Shown here: one piece after another, positions 38,807 through 46,963 of the stretch
Numbering within the stretch: position 1 is the first letter of the stretch
How the letters are laid out: every line of letters starts with the position of its first letter
Origin: Streptococcus australis
GTDB lineage: Bacteria > Bacillota > Bacilli > Lactobacillales > Streptococcaceae
DNA: 64,000 nt
Direction: 5' to 3'
Assembly: GCF_015553625.1 (NCBI RefSeq)
Contig: NZ_JADNGY010000001.1
Coordinates: 1 to 64,000, forward strand
Translations under genes and position numbers: made by a program
Notes under the pieces: model-generated
Databases searched by the model: none
Seen by the model: only the letters and a program-made list of their open reading frames with translations
Told to the model about the DNA's origin: nothing

Positions 38807-39706
38807 ATGGCAAAAATTGTTGAGTGTATTCCAAACTTCTCTGAAGGACGCAATCAAGCTGTAATCGACGGATTAGTCGCTACTGCAAAAAGCATTCCAG
38901 GTGTTACATTATTAGACTACTCGTCTGATGCTAGCCACAACCGCAGCGTCTTTACACTCGTTGGGGATGAAGAAAGCATTCAAGAAGCGGCTTTCCAATT
39001 GGTAAAATACGCATCTGAAAACATCGATATGACCAAGCACGAAGGCGAACACCCTCGGATGGGAGCAACAGACGTTTGTCCATTCGTTCCAGTCAAAGAT
39101 ATCACAACAGATGAATGTGTCGAAATCGCTAATAAAGTGGCGGAACGCATCAATCGTGAATTGGGTATTCCAATCTTCCTCTATGAAGATGCCGCAACCC
39201 GTCCAGAACGCACCAACCTCGCTAAAGTTCGTAAAGGCCAATTCGAAGGAATGCCAGAAAAATTGTTGGAAGAAGACTGGAAACCAGACTACGGTGAACG
39301 CAAGATTCACCCAACTGCAGGGGTTACTGCTGTAGGTGTCCGTATGCCGCTTGTTGCCTTCAATGTCAACCTTGACACAGATGATCTAGAAATTGCCAAT
39401 AACATTTCTAAAATCATTCGCGGATCCAGCGGTGGATACAAATACTGTAAAGCGATTGGTGTTATGCTAGAAGATCGCAACATTGCCCAAGTTTCTATCA
39501 ACATGGTCAACTTGGAAAAATTCCCATTGTATCGCGTCGTTGAAACCGTTCGTTTCGAAGCACAACGCTACGGGGTTCGAATCATCGGAACAGAACTCAT
39601 CGGACTTGCTCCAGCTAAGGCTTTGATCGACTCAGCGGAATACTACTTGCAATTAGAAGACTTTGACTACAGCAAACAAGTCTTGGAAAATCACTTGTTG
39701 GGTTAG
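38807..39706 (+). CDS. ftcD: Glutamate formimidoyltransferase
   Basis: A 299-residue enzyme moving the formimino group from formiminoglutamate to tetrahydrofolate, releasing glutamate. The start AKIVECIPNFSEGRN, then HEGEHPRMGATDVCP near residue 80 and HPTAGVTAVGVRMPLVAFNVNL near 165, match the transferase half of the mammalian bifunctional enzyme. The start at 38807 follows AAGAGG. The next gene supplies the deaminase half as a separate protein. Confidence 0.95.
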   Translation: MAKIVECIPNFSEGRNQAVIDGLVATAKSIPGVTLLDYSSDASHNRSVFTLVGDEESIQEAAFQLVKYASENIDMTKHEGEHPRMGATDVCPFVPVKDITTDECVEIANKVAERINRELGIPIFLYEDAATRPERTNLAKVRKGQFEGMPEKLLEEDWKPDYGERKIHPTAGVTAVGVRMPLVAFNVNLDTDDLEIANNISKIIRGSSGGYKYCKAIGVMLEDRNIAQVSINMVNLEKFPLYRVVETVRFEAQRYGVRIIGTELIGLAPAKALIDSAEYYLQLEDFDYSKQVLENHLLG

Positions 39707-39718
39707 AAAGGGAGTTCT

Positions 39719-40348
39719 ATGAAACTAGTTGACTTAAGTATTACTGAGTTTGCCAAGATTCTTGGTTCAGATGCCCCAGCTCCAGGTGGTGGTTCTGCTG
39801 CTGCCCTATCTGCTGCAAATGGGATTTCCCTTACAAAAATGGTCTGCGAACTGACCATTGGTAAGAAAAAATACGCTGAATTTGAAGACCACATCAAAGG
39901 GGTTCACGAAAAAAGTGCCCACCTCCAAGATCAATTACTAGAAGCTATTGACAAAGATACAGAAGCTTTCAACGTCGTATCAGCTGTCTTTGATCTTCCA
40001 AAAGAAACGGAAGAAGAGAAAGCCGCTCGTCGTGAAGCCATGCAAAAAGCTTTGAAACATGCGACAGTATCTCCTTTCTCTATGATGGAGCTCATCGTTG
40101 AGGCGCTTGAAACCACCAAAGAAGCTGTTGGCAAGTCCAACACCAATGCGGCGAGTGACCTAGGGGTGGCTGCTCTCAATCTCAAGGCTGGACTTCAAGG
40201 GGCTTGGCTCAACGTCCTAATCAACATTTCAGGAATCAAGGACCAAGACTTTGTCCAAGAATACCACGGCAAGGGTCTCGAACTCCTCCAAACAGGCTCT
40301 GACCTTGCAGATAGCATTTACCAAAGCATTTTAGAAAGCCTATCATAA
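39719..40348 (+). CDS. Formimidoyltetrahydrofolate cyclodeaminase
   Basis: A 209-residue helical protein of the FTCD C-terminal family. It turns formimino-tetrahydrofolate into 5,10-methenyl-tetrahydrofolate and ammonia. The hallmark [13 protein letters not shown] is at residues 18-30. It follows ftcD by 12 bases and precedes fhs, as expected for a folate branch of histidine degradation. It is often called fchA in related genomes. Confidence 0.92.
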   Translation: MKLVDLSITEFAKILGSDAPAPGGGSAAALSAANGISLTKMVCELTIGKKKYAEFEDHIKGVHEKSAHLQDQLLEAIDKDTEAFNVVSAVFDLPKETEEEKAARREAMQKALKHATVSPFSMMELIVEALETTKEAVGKSNTNAASDLGVAALNLKAGLQGAWLNVLINISGIKDQDFVQEYHGKGLELLQTGSDLADSIYQSILESLS

Positions 40349-40400
40349 ACCTATCAATCAACTTTATAACTTTAATACCTACAAAGAAAGAAGGGATTCT

Positions 40401-42074
40401 ATGGTTTTATCGGATATTGAAATTGCCAATTCTGTCCAAATGAAGCCCATCACGGAAATCGCTGCTGAACTTGGATTGACCGAAGAGGATATTTCACTCT
40501 ACGGAAAGTACAAGGCAAAAATCGATAGCAATCAACTGGAACAACTAAAGGACAAGAAAGATGGAAAGCTGATCCTTGTGACAGCCATCTCTCCGACACC
40601 TGCTGGAGAAGGAAAGACAACCACCTCTGTTGGACTAGTGGATGCCCTCTCTGCTATTGGTGAAAAAGCGGTTATTGCCCTCCGCGAACCATCTCTTGGC
40701 CCTGTCTTTGGGATCAAGGGTGGTGCTGCTGGTGGTGGTTACGCCCAAGTCGTTCCAATGGAAGACATCAACCTTCACTTTACAGGTGACTTCCATGCCA
40801 TTGGGATTGCCAACAACCTGCTTGCTGCCTTGATTGACAATCACATCCATCACGGCAATGAGTTAGGCATTGATTCTCGTCGCATCACCTGGAAACGGGT
40901 GGTCGATATGAATGATCGTCAACTCCGTCATATTGTCGATGGCCTCCAAGGAAAAACAAATGGGGTTCCTCGTGAAGATGGCTTTGATATCACAGTGGCT
41001 TCTGAAATCATGGCTATTCTCTGTCTCTCAGAAAATATCCTTGACCTCAAAGAACGCCTCGATCGCATCATCATTGGGTACAACTACCAAGGACAACCGG
41101 TCACAGCTAAAGAGCTCAAGGCTGGAGGCGCTATGGCAGCCGTCCTCAAAGATGCCATCCATCCCAACTTGGTGCAAACCTTGGAGCATACTCCTGCTAT
41201 CATCCACGGTGGACCATTTGCCAATATTGCTCATGGCTGTAACAGTGTGCTGGCTACTAAACTAGCTCTCAAATATGCAGACTATGTCGTTACGGAAGCT
41301 GGTTTTGGAGCAGACTTAGGCGCTGAAAAATTCATTGATATCAAGTGCCGCATTGCCGGACTCAAACCTTCTGCCGTAGTCCTCGTTGCAACCATCCGTG
41401 CTCTCAAGATGCATGGTGGAGTTGCCAAAGCGGACTTGGCTACTGAAAATGTCCAAGCTGTTATCGATGGTCTGCCAAACCTCGACAAACACTTGGCCAA
41501 CATCCAAGAAGTCTATGGCCTTCCTGTGGTCGTTGCCATTAACAAATTCCCACTGGATACAGAGGCAGAGCTAGAAGCTGTCTATGAATCTTGTAAGAAA
41601 CGCAATGTAGATGTTGTCATTTCGGATGTCTGGGCACATGGTGGCGCTGGTGGACGCGACCTAGCTGAAAAAGTCATTCAACTAGCTCAAGAAGAAAACC
41701 ACTTCTCTTATGTCTATGACGACGAAGACAGCATTGAAACGAAATTGACCAAGATTGTCACAAAAGTCTATGGTGGAAAAGGTATCAGCCTAACGCCAGC
41801 TGCTAAACGCGAACTCAAAGAATTGGAAGCTCTTGGCTTCTCAAACTACCCAATCTGTATGGCCAAAACGCAATATTCCTTCTCGGATGATGCCAAGAAG
41901 ATCGGAGCACCGAAAGATTTCACTGTCAAAATCAGCAACCTTAAGGTGGCAGCAGGAGCTGGCTTTATCGTTGCGCTCACAGGAACGATCATGACCATGC
42001 CTGGCCTACCAAAAGTTCCAGCCAGTGAAAAGATTGATATCGACGCCCAAGGCAATATTACTGGTCTCTTTTAA
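40401..42074 (+). CDS. fhs: Formate-tetrahydrofolate ligase
   Basis: A 557-residue ATP-dependent 10-formyl-tetrahydrofolate synthetase. The nucleotide loop [10 protein letters not shown] is near residue 67, with [22 protein letters not shown] after it. Inside the hut operon it probably runs in reverse, turning 10-formyl-folate from histidine into formate and ATP (inference). Many streptococci have a second fhs elsewhere, which cannot be checked here. Confidence 0.95.
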   Translation: MVLSDIEIANSVQMKPITEIAAELGLTEEDISLYGKYKAKIDSNQLEQLKDKKDGKLILVTAISPTPAGEGKTTTSVGLVDALSAIGEKAVIALREPSLGPVFGIKGGAAGGGYAQVVPMEDINLHFTGDFHAIGIANNLLAALIDNHIHHGNELGIDSRRITWKRVVDMNDRQLRHIVDGLQGKTNGVPREDGFDITVASEIMAILCLSENILDLKERLDRIIIGYNYQGQPVTAKELKAGGAMAAVLKDAIHPNLVQTLEHTPAIIHGGPFANIAHGCNSVLATKLALKYADYVVTEAGFGADLGAEKFIDIKCRIAGLKPSAVVLVATIRALKMHGGVAKADLATENVQAVIDGLPNLDKHLANIQEVYGLPVVVAINKFPLDTEAELEAVYESCKKRNVDVVISDVWAHGGAGGRDLAEKVIQLAQEENHFSYVYDDEDSIETKLTKIVTKVYGGKGISLTPAAKRELKELEALGFSNYPICMAKTQYSFSDDAKKIGAPKDFTVKISNLKVAAGAGFIVALTGTIMTMPGLPKVPASEKIDIDAQGNITGLF

Positions 42075-42089
42075 GAAAGAGGAGGTCCT

Positions 42090-42668
42090 ATGGTGACTAT
42101 CCTTCATCTCACCCCCGCAGATTATCAGATTTCTACTTGGTCTGGTGGTCAAACCACCCAACTCTTCCTCTCTCCAAAAGAGGGAAGTTATCCAGATCGG
42201 ACCTTTGACTTTCGCCTCTCTACTGCAACGGTGGAGGTTGAAAAAAGTGATTTTACTGATCTCACTGGCTACCACCGAATCTTGATGCCTCTGACTTCAT
42301 CGATTACACTCACCCATCAACATAAAGAAGTTGTTTTGAAGCCATTTCAAAGCTACTTCTTTGACGGGGGAGATCCCGTATCTAGCCAAGGGACCTGTCA
42401 AGATTTTAATCTAATCTATAAACCTTCTTATCAGGGGCATATGAGTGCTATATCCCCAAAAGAAAGTGTCACGAGCCAGAGTCGCTATCAATTGATCTAT
42501 GCTCTCTGTCCACTAACACTTGAATGGAAAAAGGGACAACTTTACTCCCTCAAAACTCACGAGCTCCTGTTTATCGAACAAGCATCTCCTCTTCAAGAGA
42601 TGACAATTACGTTTTCACCCCTTCAGTCTGGGAAGCAACCGATTGCTATCTGGACTGCGCTAAGATAA
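42090..42668 (+). CDS. hutD: HutD family protein
   Basis: A 192-residue cupin-like protein of the HutD family. The features are TWSGGQTTQLFLSP near the N-terminus, then DFRLSTATVE, FTDLTGYHRILMPL and the FFDGGDPV segment. HutD is found with hut operons in many bacteria and is thought to limit or fine-tune histidine use; its biochemical role is not settled. It lies between fhs and the permease with a good AGGAGG site. Confidence 0.88.
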   Translation: MVTILHLTPADYQISTWSGGQTTQLFLSPKEGSYPDRTFDFRLSTATVEVEKSDFTDLTGYHRILMPLTSSITLTHQHKEVVLKPFQSYFFDGGDPVSSQGTCQDFNLIYKPSYQGHMSAISPKESVTSQSRYQLIYALCPLTLEWKKGQLYSLKTHELLFIEQASPLQEMTITFSPLQSGKQPIAIWTALR

Positions 42669-42688
42669 TGTTTTAAAGGAGAGACATT

Positions 42689-44017
42689 ATGAACGGAGCA
42701 CATAAACAGTCGATTGAGGAACAAGAAAAAGCGAAATTCAGCTTTAGCGGTGCCACTCTATACGGTATCAATGCCGTGATTGGGTCTGGTATCTTCCTCT
42801 TGCCCAAAAAGATATATTCTGGCCTCGGACCAGCTTCCCTGGCCGTCATGTTTGGAGTAGCTATTCTTGTCATGCTACTATCAGCCTGTCTGGCTGAAAC
42901 GGCTGGCTACTTTGATAAAAACGGTGGAGCCATGCAATACTCAAAAGCAGCTTTCGGAGACTTTGTCGGCTTTAACGTCGGGATCCTCGGATGGGCCGTT
43001 ACCGTTATCGCTTGGGCTGCTATGCTAGCTGGTTTTGCTAAGATCTTCATCATTACCTTCCCAGCATTCGAAGGCTACAACCTACAGATTAGTATCGTTA
43101 TGTTGGTTCTCTTGAGTCTTATGAACATCGCCGGTCTGAAAACATCGAAAATGTTCACACTGACAGCTACTGTTGCAAAATTAATCCCAATTGTCCTCTT
43201 CTCACTCTTCGCCATCTTCTTTATTCCTGGTGGAGTAAGCAAGGGCAACTTCACACCTTTCCTTCAATTGGAAAGTGGATCAAATCTCTTTAGTGCTATT
43301 TCTAGTACCGCTGTTTACATCTTCTATGGATTTATCGGATTCGAAACCATGTCCATCGTTGCAGGGGAAATGCGTAACCCTGAAAAGAACGTTCCTCGTG
43401 CTATCTTGGGATCCATCAGTATCGTCTCAGTTCTCTACATGTTGATCATCGCTGGAACAATCGCTATGCTTGGTGGAGGCATTATGGGAACCGAGGCACC
43501 AGTACAAGACGCATTTGTTAAAATGATTGGCCCTATCGGTGCCCCTCTTGTCTCCTATGGTGCTCTCATTTCAATCGCCGGTCTCAACATCGGTGAATCC
43601 ATTATGGTTCCTCGTTTCGGTGCTGCCCTAGCAGACGAAAAACTCTTGCCAGCAGAACTTGGAAAAACAAACTCCAAGAATGCTCCTGTCATTGCCATTA
43701 TCATTTCCGGTTTCTTTGCATTCTTACTCTTGTTATCTGGATCTTTCGAATCCTTAGCAACTTTCAGTGTTGTTTTCCGTTTCTTCCAATATATTCCGAC
43801 TGCTTTGGCAGCGCTCAAACTCAGAAAAATGTACCCAGAGAAAAAGGTTACCTTCCGAGTGCCATTCGGTCCAGTTATCCCAATTTTGGCTGTTGTCATC
43901 AGTATCTTGATGATTGCAGGGGATAATCTAATGAACTTTGTATGGGGAGCTATCGGTCTAGTAATCGCTAGTGGACTTTACTTTGTTTTCCACGGTGACA
44001 AACTAGCTAAAAAATAA
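42689..44017 (+). CDS. APC-family amino acid permease (probable histidine transporter)
   Basis: A 442-residue membrane protein with about 12 hydrophobic helices. GINAVIGSGIFLLPKKI in the first helix and GFIGFETMSIVAGEMRNPEKNVPRAI near residue 218 are typical of amino acid-polyamine-cation transporters. Position inside the hut operon suggests histidine (or urocanate) import; this is inferred from context only. Confidence 0.88.
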   Translation: MNGAHKQSIEEQEKAKFSFSGATLYGINAVIGSGIFLLPKKIYSGLGPASLAVMFGVAILVMLLSACLAETAGYFDKNGGAMQYSKAAFGDFVGFNVGILGWAVTVIAWAAMLAGFAKIFIITFPAFEGYNLQISIVMLVLLSLMNIAGLKTSKMFTLTATVAKLIPIVLFSLFAIFFIPGGVSKGNFTPFLQLESGSNLFSAISSTAVYIFYGFIGFETMSIVAGEMRNPEKNVPRAILGSISIVSVLYMLIIAGTIAMLGGGIMGTEAPVQDAFVKMIGPIGAPLVSYGALISIAGLNIGESIMVPRFGAALADEKLLPAELGKTNSKNAPVIAIIISGFFAFLLLLSGSFESLATFSVVFRFFQYIPTALAALKLRKMYPEKKVTFRVPFGPVIPILAVVISILMIAGDNLMNFVWGAIGLVIASGLYFVFHGDKLAKK

Positions 44018-44045
44018 AACAGTCCTCACCAATTCTATTTACACA

Positions 44046-44190
44046 TTAGATGGGAACTTAGGAGGAGCAAAGCATTCCTTTGCTCCCTAGCCCATCTAAG
44101 AAGCCACGAATATCAAACCTGAGCTCTTTTCTCTAAGACTTCTTTCAATCCTTCTAAGAATCATAGACAATGGGCTCACGTTTGGTATTC
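44046..44190 (+). ncRNA. Two long RNA stems upstream of hutH
   Basis: Stem 1 (44046-44099): TTAGATGGG/CCCATCTAA, then TTAG/CTAG, then GGAGCAAAG/CTTTGCTCC. Stem 2 (44108-44126 with 44172-44190): 18 of 19 positions pair, two as G-U, with one mismatch. No T run follows, so they are not ordinary terminators. A leader-type or processing element controlling hutH-hutG is likely; the class is not recognised. Confidence 0.55.
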
Positions 44191-44245
44191 AAACCGAAGT
44201 AAACAAATCTACTTCTACAGAACAATTCATAATCGGAGGTTTTAT

Positions 44246-45787
44246 ATGACTCAATTGATTCATTTAGATGGTAACAGCTTAACACTGGAAGAGGTCATCG
44301 CCGTCGCTCGGCACGGTGCCCAATGTGAGTTAGACGAAGCAGCCAAAGAAGCTGTTATCGCATCTCGTAAAATTGTTGATGATATCGTCCGTGAAAAACG
44401 TGTTGTCTATGGTGTGACCACTGGATTTGGCTCTCTCTGTAATGTCAGCATTTCTCCAGAAGATACTGTCCAACTGCAAGAAAACTTGATTCGTACCCAC
44501 GCATCTGGTTTTGGTGATCCACTTCCAGAAGATGCCGTTCGTGCTATCATGCTCATCCGGATCAACTCGCTCTTAAAAGGCTATTCTGGCATTCGTCTGT
44601 CAACTGTTGAAAAACTATTAGAATTGCTTAACAAAGGAGTGACTCCTTATATTCCAGAAAAAGGATCACTCGGAGCTTCCGGAGACCTTGCCCCCCTTTC
44701 TCATATGGTGCTCCCAATGTTGGGACTTGGACACGCCTACTACAAAGGTCAACTCTTGAGCGGTCAAGAAGCTCTCGACCAAGCTGGTATTGAAAAGATC
44801 CAATTGGCTGCCAAAGAAGGGCTTGCTTTGATCAATGGTACGACTGTCCTAACCGGTATCGGCGCTCTTGCGACTTATGATGGTATCCAATTGCTCAAAC
44901 TGTCTGACATTGCCGGTGCTCTTTCAATGGAAGTCCACAATGGTATTACCAGCCCATTTGAAGAAGACCTTCATACTATCCGTCCTCAAAGTGGACAATT
45001 GGCAACCGCTCGTAATATCCGTAACCTCCTTGAAGGAAGCAAAAACACAACTGTTGCGACCCAACAACGGGTACAAGATCCTTATACACTCCGTTGTATT
45101 CCTCAAATCCATGGAGCCAGCAAAGACTCTATTGCTTATGTAAAAACAAAAGTTGAAATCGAAATCAACTCTGTGACAGATAACCCAATCATCACCAAGG
45201 AAGGACACGTCATCTCCGGAGGTAACTTCCACGGTGAACCAATGGCACAACCATTTGACTTCTTGGGTATTGCCCTTTCTGAGATCGGAAACGTATCTGA
45301 ACGTCGGGTGGAACGCTTGGTCAACAGCCAGCTTAGTAAATTGCCATCCTTCTTGGTCAAACACCCTGGCCTCAACTCAGGCTTCATGATTACGCAGTAT
45401 GCTTGTGCTTCTCTTGCATCTGAAAACAAAATCTTGTCTCACCCAGCCAGCGTTGACTCTATCCCATCTTGTGAAAACCAAGAAGACTTCGTCAGCATGG
45501 GAACTACAGCAGCTCGTAAAGCAGCAGAAATCCTTAAGAATTCGCGCCGCATCGTTGCTACTGAAATTATGGCAGCCTGCCAAGCCTTGGATCTCAAACC
45601 AGAAAATCATGAACTTGGTAAAGGTACAAAACCAGCCTATGACATGATTCGCAGCAAGGTGGCCTTCATTGAATTTGACAAGGACATCGAAATCTTCGAA
45701 GAACTCAATAAAGCATCTGCTGTTGTCGAAAGTGAAGAATTCTTAGCAACCATCGAAAAAGCAGTTGACTTAAGCATTCAATACTGA
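44246..45787 (+). CDS. hutH: Histidine ammonia-lyase
   Basis: A 513-residue lyase catalysing the first step, L-histidine to urocanate and ammonia. The ASGD tripeptide source of the MIO cofactor is in GSLGASGDLAPLSH near residue 143. YGVTTGFGSL near 53 and the QDPYTLRC segment near 275 are also typical. GGAGG precedes the ATG. The gene follows a structured gap after the permease and may be expressed partly on its own terms. Confidence 0.96.
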   Translation: MTQLIHLDGNSLTLEEVIAVARHGAQCELDEAAKEAVIASRKIVDDIVREKRVVYGVTTGFGSLCNVSISPEDTVQLQENLIRTHASGFGDPLPEDAVRAIMLIRINSLLKGYSGIRLSTVEKLLELLNKGVTPYIPEKGSLGASGDLAPLSHMVLPMLGLGHAYYKGQLLSGQEALDQAGIEKIQLAAKEGLALINGTTVLTGIGALATYDGIQLLKLSDIAGALSMEVHNGITSPFEEDLHTIRPQSGQLATARNIRNLLEGSKNTTVATQQRVQDPYTLRCIPQIHGASKDSIAYVKTKVEIEINSVTDNPIITKEGHVISGGNFHGEPMAQPFDFLGIALSEIGNVSERRVERLVNSQLSKLPSFLVKHPGLNSGFMITQYACASLASENKILSHPASVDSIPSCENQEDFVSMGTTAARKAAEILKNSRRIVATEIMAACQALDLKPENHELGKGTKPAYDMIRSKVAFIEFDKDIEIFEELNKASAVVESEEFLATIEKAVDLSIQY

Positions 45788-45808
45788 TACAGTAAGGATA
45801 CAGCAGAA

Positions 45809-45842
45809 AAAGGCTGAGAAAATTTCTCAGCCTTTCCAATTC
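45809..45842 (+). terminator. Hairpin between hutH and hutG
   Basis: A perfect palindrome, AAAGGCTGAGAAA/TTTCTCAGCCTTT, followed by CCAATTCT. It may partially terminate transcription before hutG. Confidence 0.65.
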
Positions 45843-45867
45843 TAGCCAAATACCAACAAACGGAGGC

Positions 45868-45877
45868 ATGTAACGTG
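45868..45877 (+). other. ATG-TAA start-stop just before the hutG GTG start
   Basis: GGAGG at 45862-45866 is followed by ATG TAA (45868-45873) and then the hutG GTG at 45875. Spacing from GGAGG favours the GTG (8 bases) over the ATG (1 base). Confidence 0.5.
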
Positions 45878-46861
45878 CTTAGAGATTATTACCCAACGAC
45901 TTACAGTTATTACCAAGGCAGTATTGAAGACAATCCTTATACAGCCAAATGGGGAATGCTGACGAAGTTTTTGGATTTGAATGATGAAACCTTGACTCCT
46001 TTTGAAGAAGTCACCTTTGGAATCCTTGGTTTTAAAAGCGATAAAGGAGTCTATATCAATAACGGTCGCGTCGGTGCTGTCGAAAGTCCTAATGCTATTC
46101 GCACCCAGCTCGCCAAACTTCCTTGGCACTGGGGCACCAACGTCACAGTTTTTGATGTCGGAAATATCGATGGCCCCAATCGTTCTCTTGAAGATTTGCA
46201 AGAGAGCCTCTCTCTAACTGTCAAACGGATGTTGGAGCTAAATATTCAACCAATCGTCCTCGGTGGAGGGCACGAAACGGCTTATGGTCACTACCTGGGC
46301 CTCAAATCCTCCTTGCAACCAGATGAACAATTGGCTGTCATAAACCTAGATGCTCACTTTGACCTGCGTCCTTACGACCAAACTGGTCCCAACTCTGGAA
46401 CAGGATTTCGCCAAATGGCAGACCACGCAAAAGAAGAGAGCAAAGATTTCCCTTACTTGATTTTGGGCATCCAGGAACACAGCAACAACCTGTTCCTATT
46501 CAACTATGTGGCAAAAACACCAAGCATTGATTTCTTAACAGGACAAGATCTCTTCCGGATGAGCCACCAGGCCATTCTTGATCGGATTGATCAATTCTTA
46601 GAAAAACAGACAGCGGTCTACCTCTCTATCGATATGGACTGCTTTGCCGTTGGTTCTGCCCCTGGCGTCAGTGCCATCCAGTCACTTGGTGTGGATCCAA
46701 AACTAGCCCTAATGTTGCTCCAACACATTGCTGCTAGCGGCAAACTGATTGGATTTGATATTGTGGAAGTTTCCCCTCCTCATGATATTGACAACCACAC
46801 CTCCAACCTGGCTGCAACCTTTATCTTTTACTTGACCCAAATCTTGTCCCAACAAAAATAA
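45875..46861 (+). CDS. hutG: Formimidoylglutamase
   Basis: A 328-residue ureohydrolase-family enzyme splitting formiminoglutamate into glutamate and formamide. The manganese ligands lie in LGGGHE near residue 127, NLDAHFDLR near 160 and SIDMDCF near 250. It uses a GTG start. It provides a second route for the same intermediate handled by ftcD. It is the last gene of the hut operon and ends at a strong terminator. Confidence 0.93.
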   Translation: MLRDYYPTTYSYYQGSIEDNPYTAKWGMLTKFLDLNDETLTPFEEVTFGILGFKSDKGVYINNGRVGAVESPNAIRTQLAKLPWHWGTNVTVFDVGNIDGPNRSLEDLQESLSLTVKRMLELNIQPIVLGGGHETAYGHYLGLKSSLQPDEQLAVINLDAHFDLRPYDQTGPNSGTGFRQMADHAKEESKDFPYLILGIQEHSNNLFLFNYVAKTPSIDFLTGQDLFRMSHQAILDRIDQFLEKQTAVYLSIDMDCFAVGSAPGVSAIQSLGVDPKLALMLLQHIAASGKLIGFDIVEVSPPHDIDNHTSNLAATFIFYLTQILSQQK

Positions 46862-46884
46862 GATGCAAAACCTCTCTAACATAC

Positions 46885-46935
46885 AAAAGGCTTATCAACA
46901 TCCATCCCTTGGGTGTTGATAAGCCTTTTTTTATT
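46885..46935. terminator. Terminator between hutG and the SARP regulator
   Basis: AAAAGGCTTATCAACA pairs with TGTTGATAAGCCTTTT, followed by further T residues. It is placed between convergent genes. Confidence 0.9.
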
Positions 46936-46963
46936 CTTCCTTCGTGACACTTGATGAGCTATA

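Noticed and set aside
44046-44190. T-box or known amino-acid riboswitch before hutH
   Set aside because: No T-box antiterminator sequence or other recognised riboswitch core, and no terminator T run.
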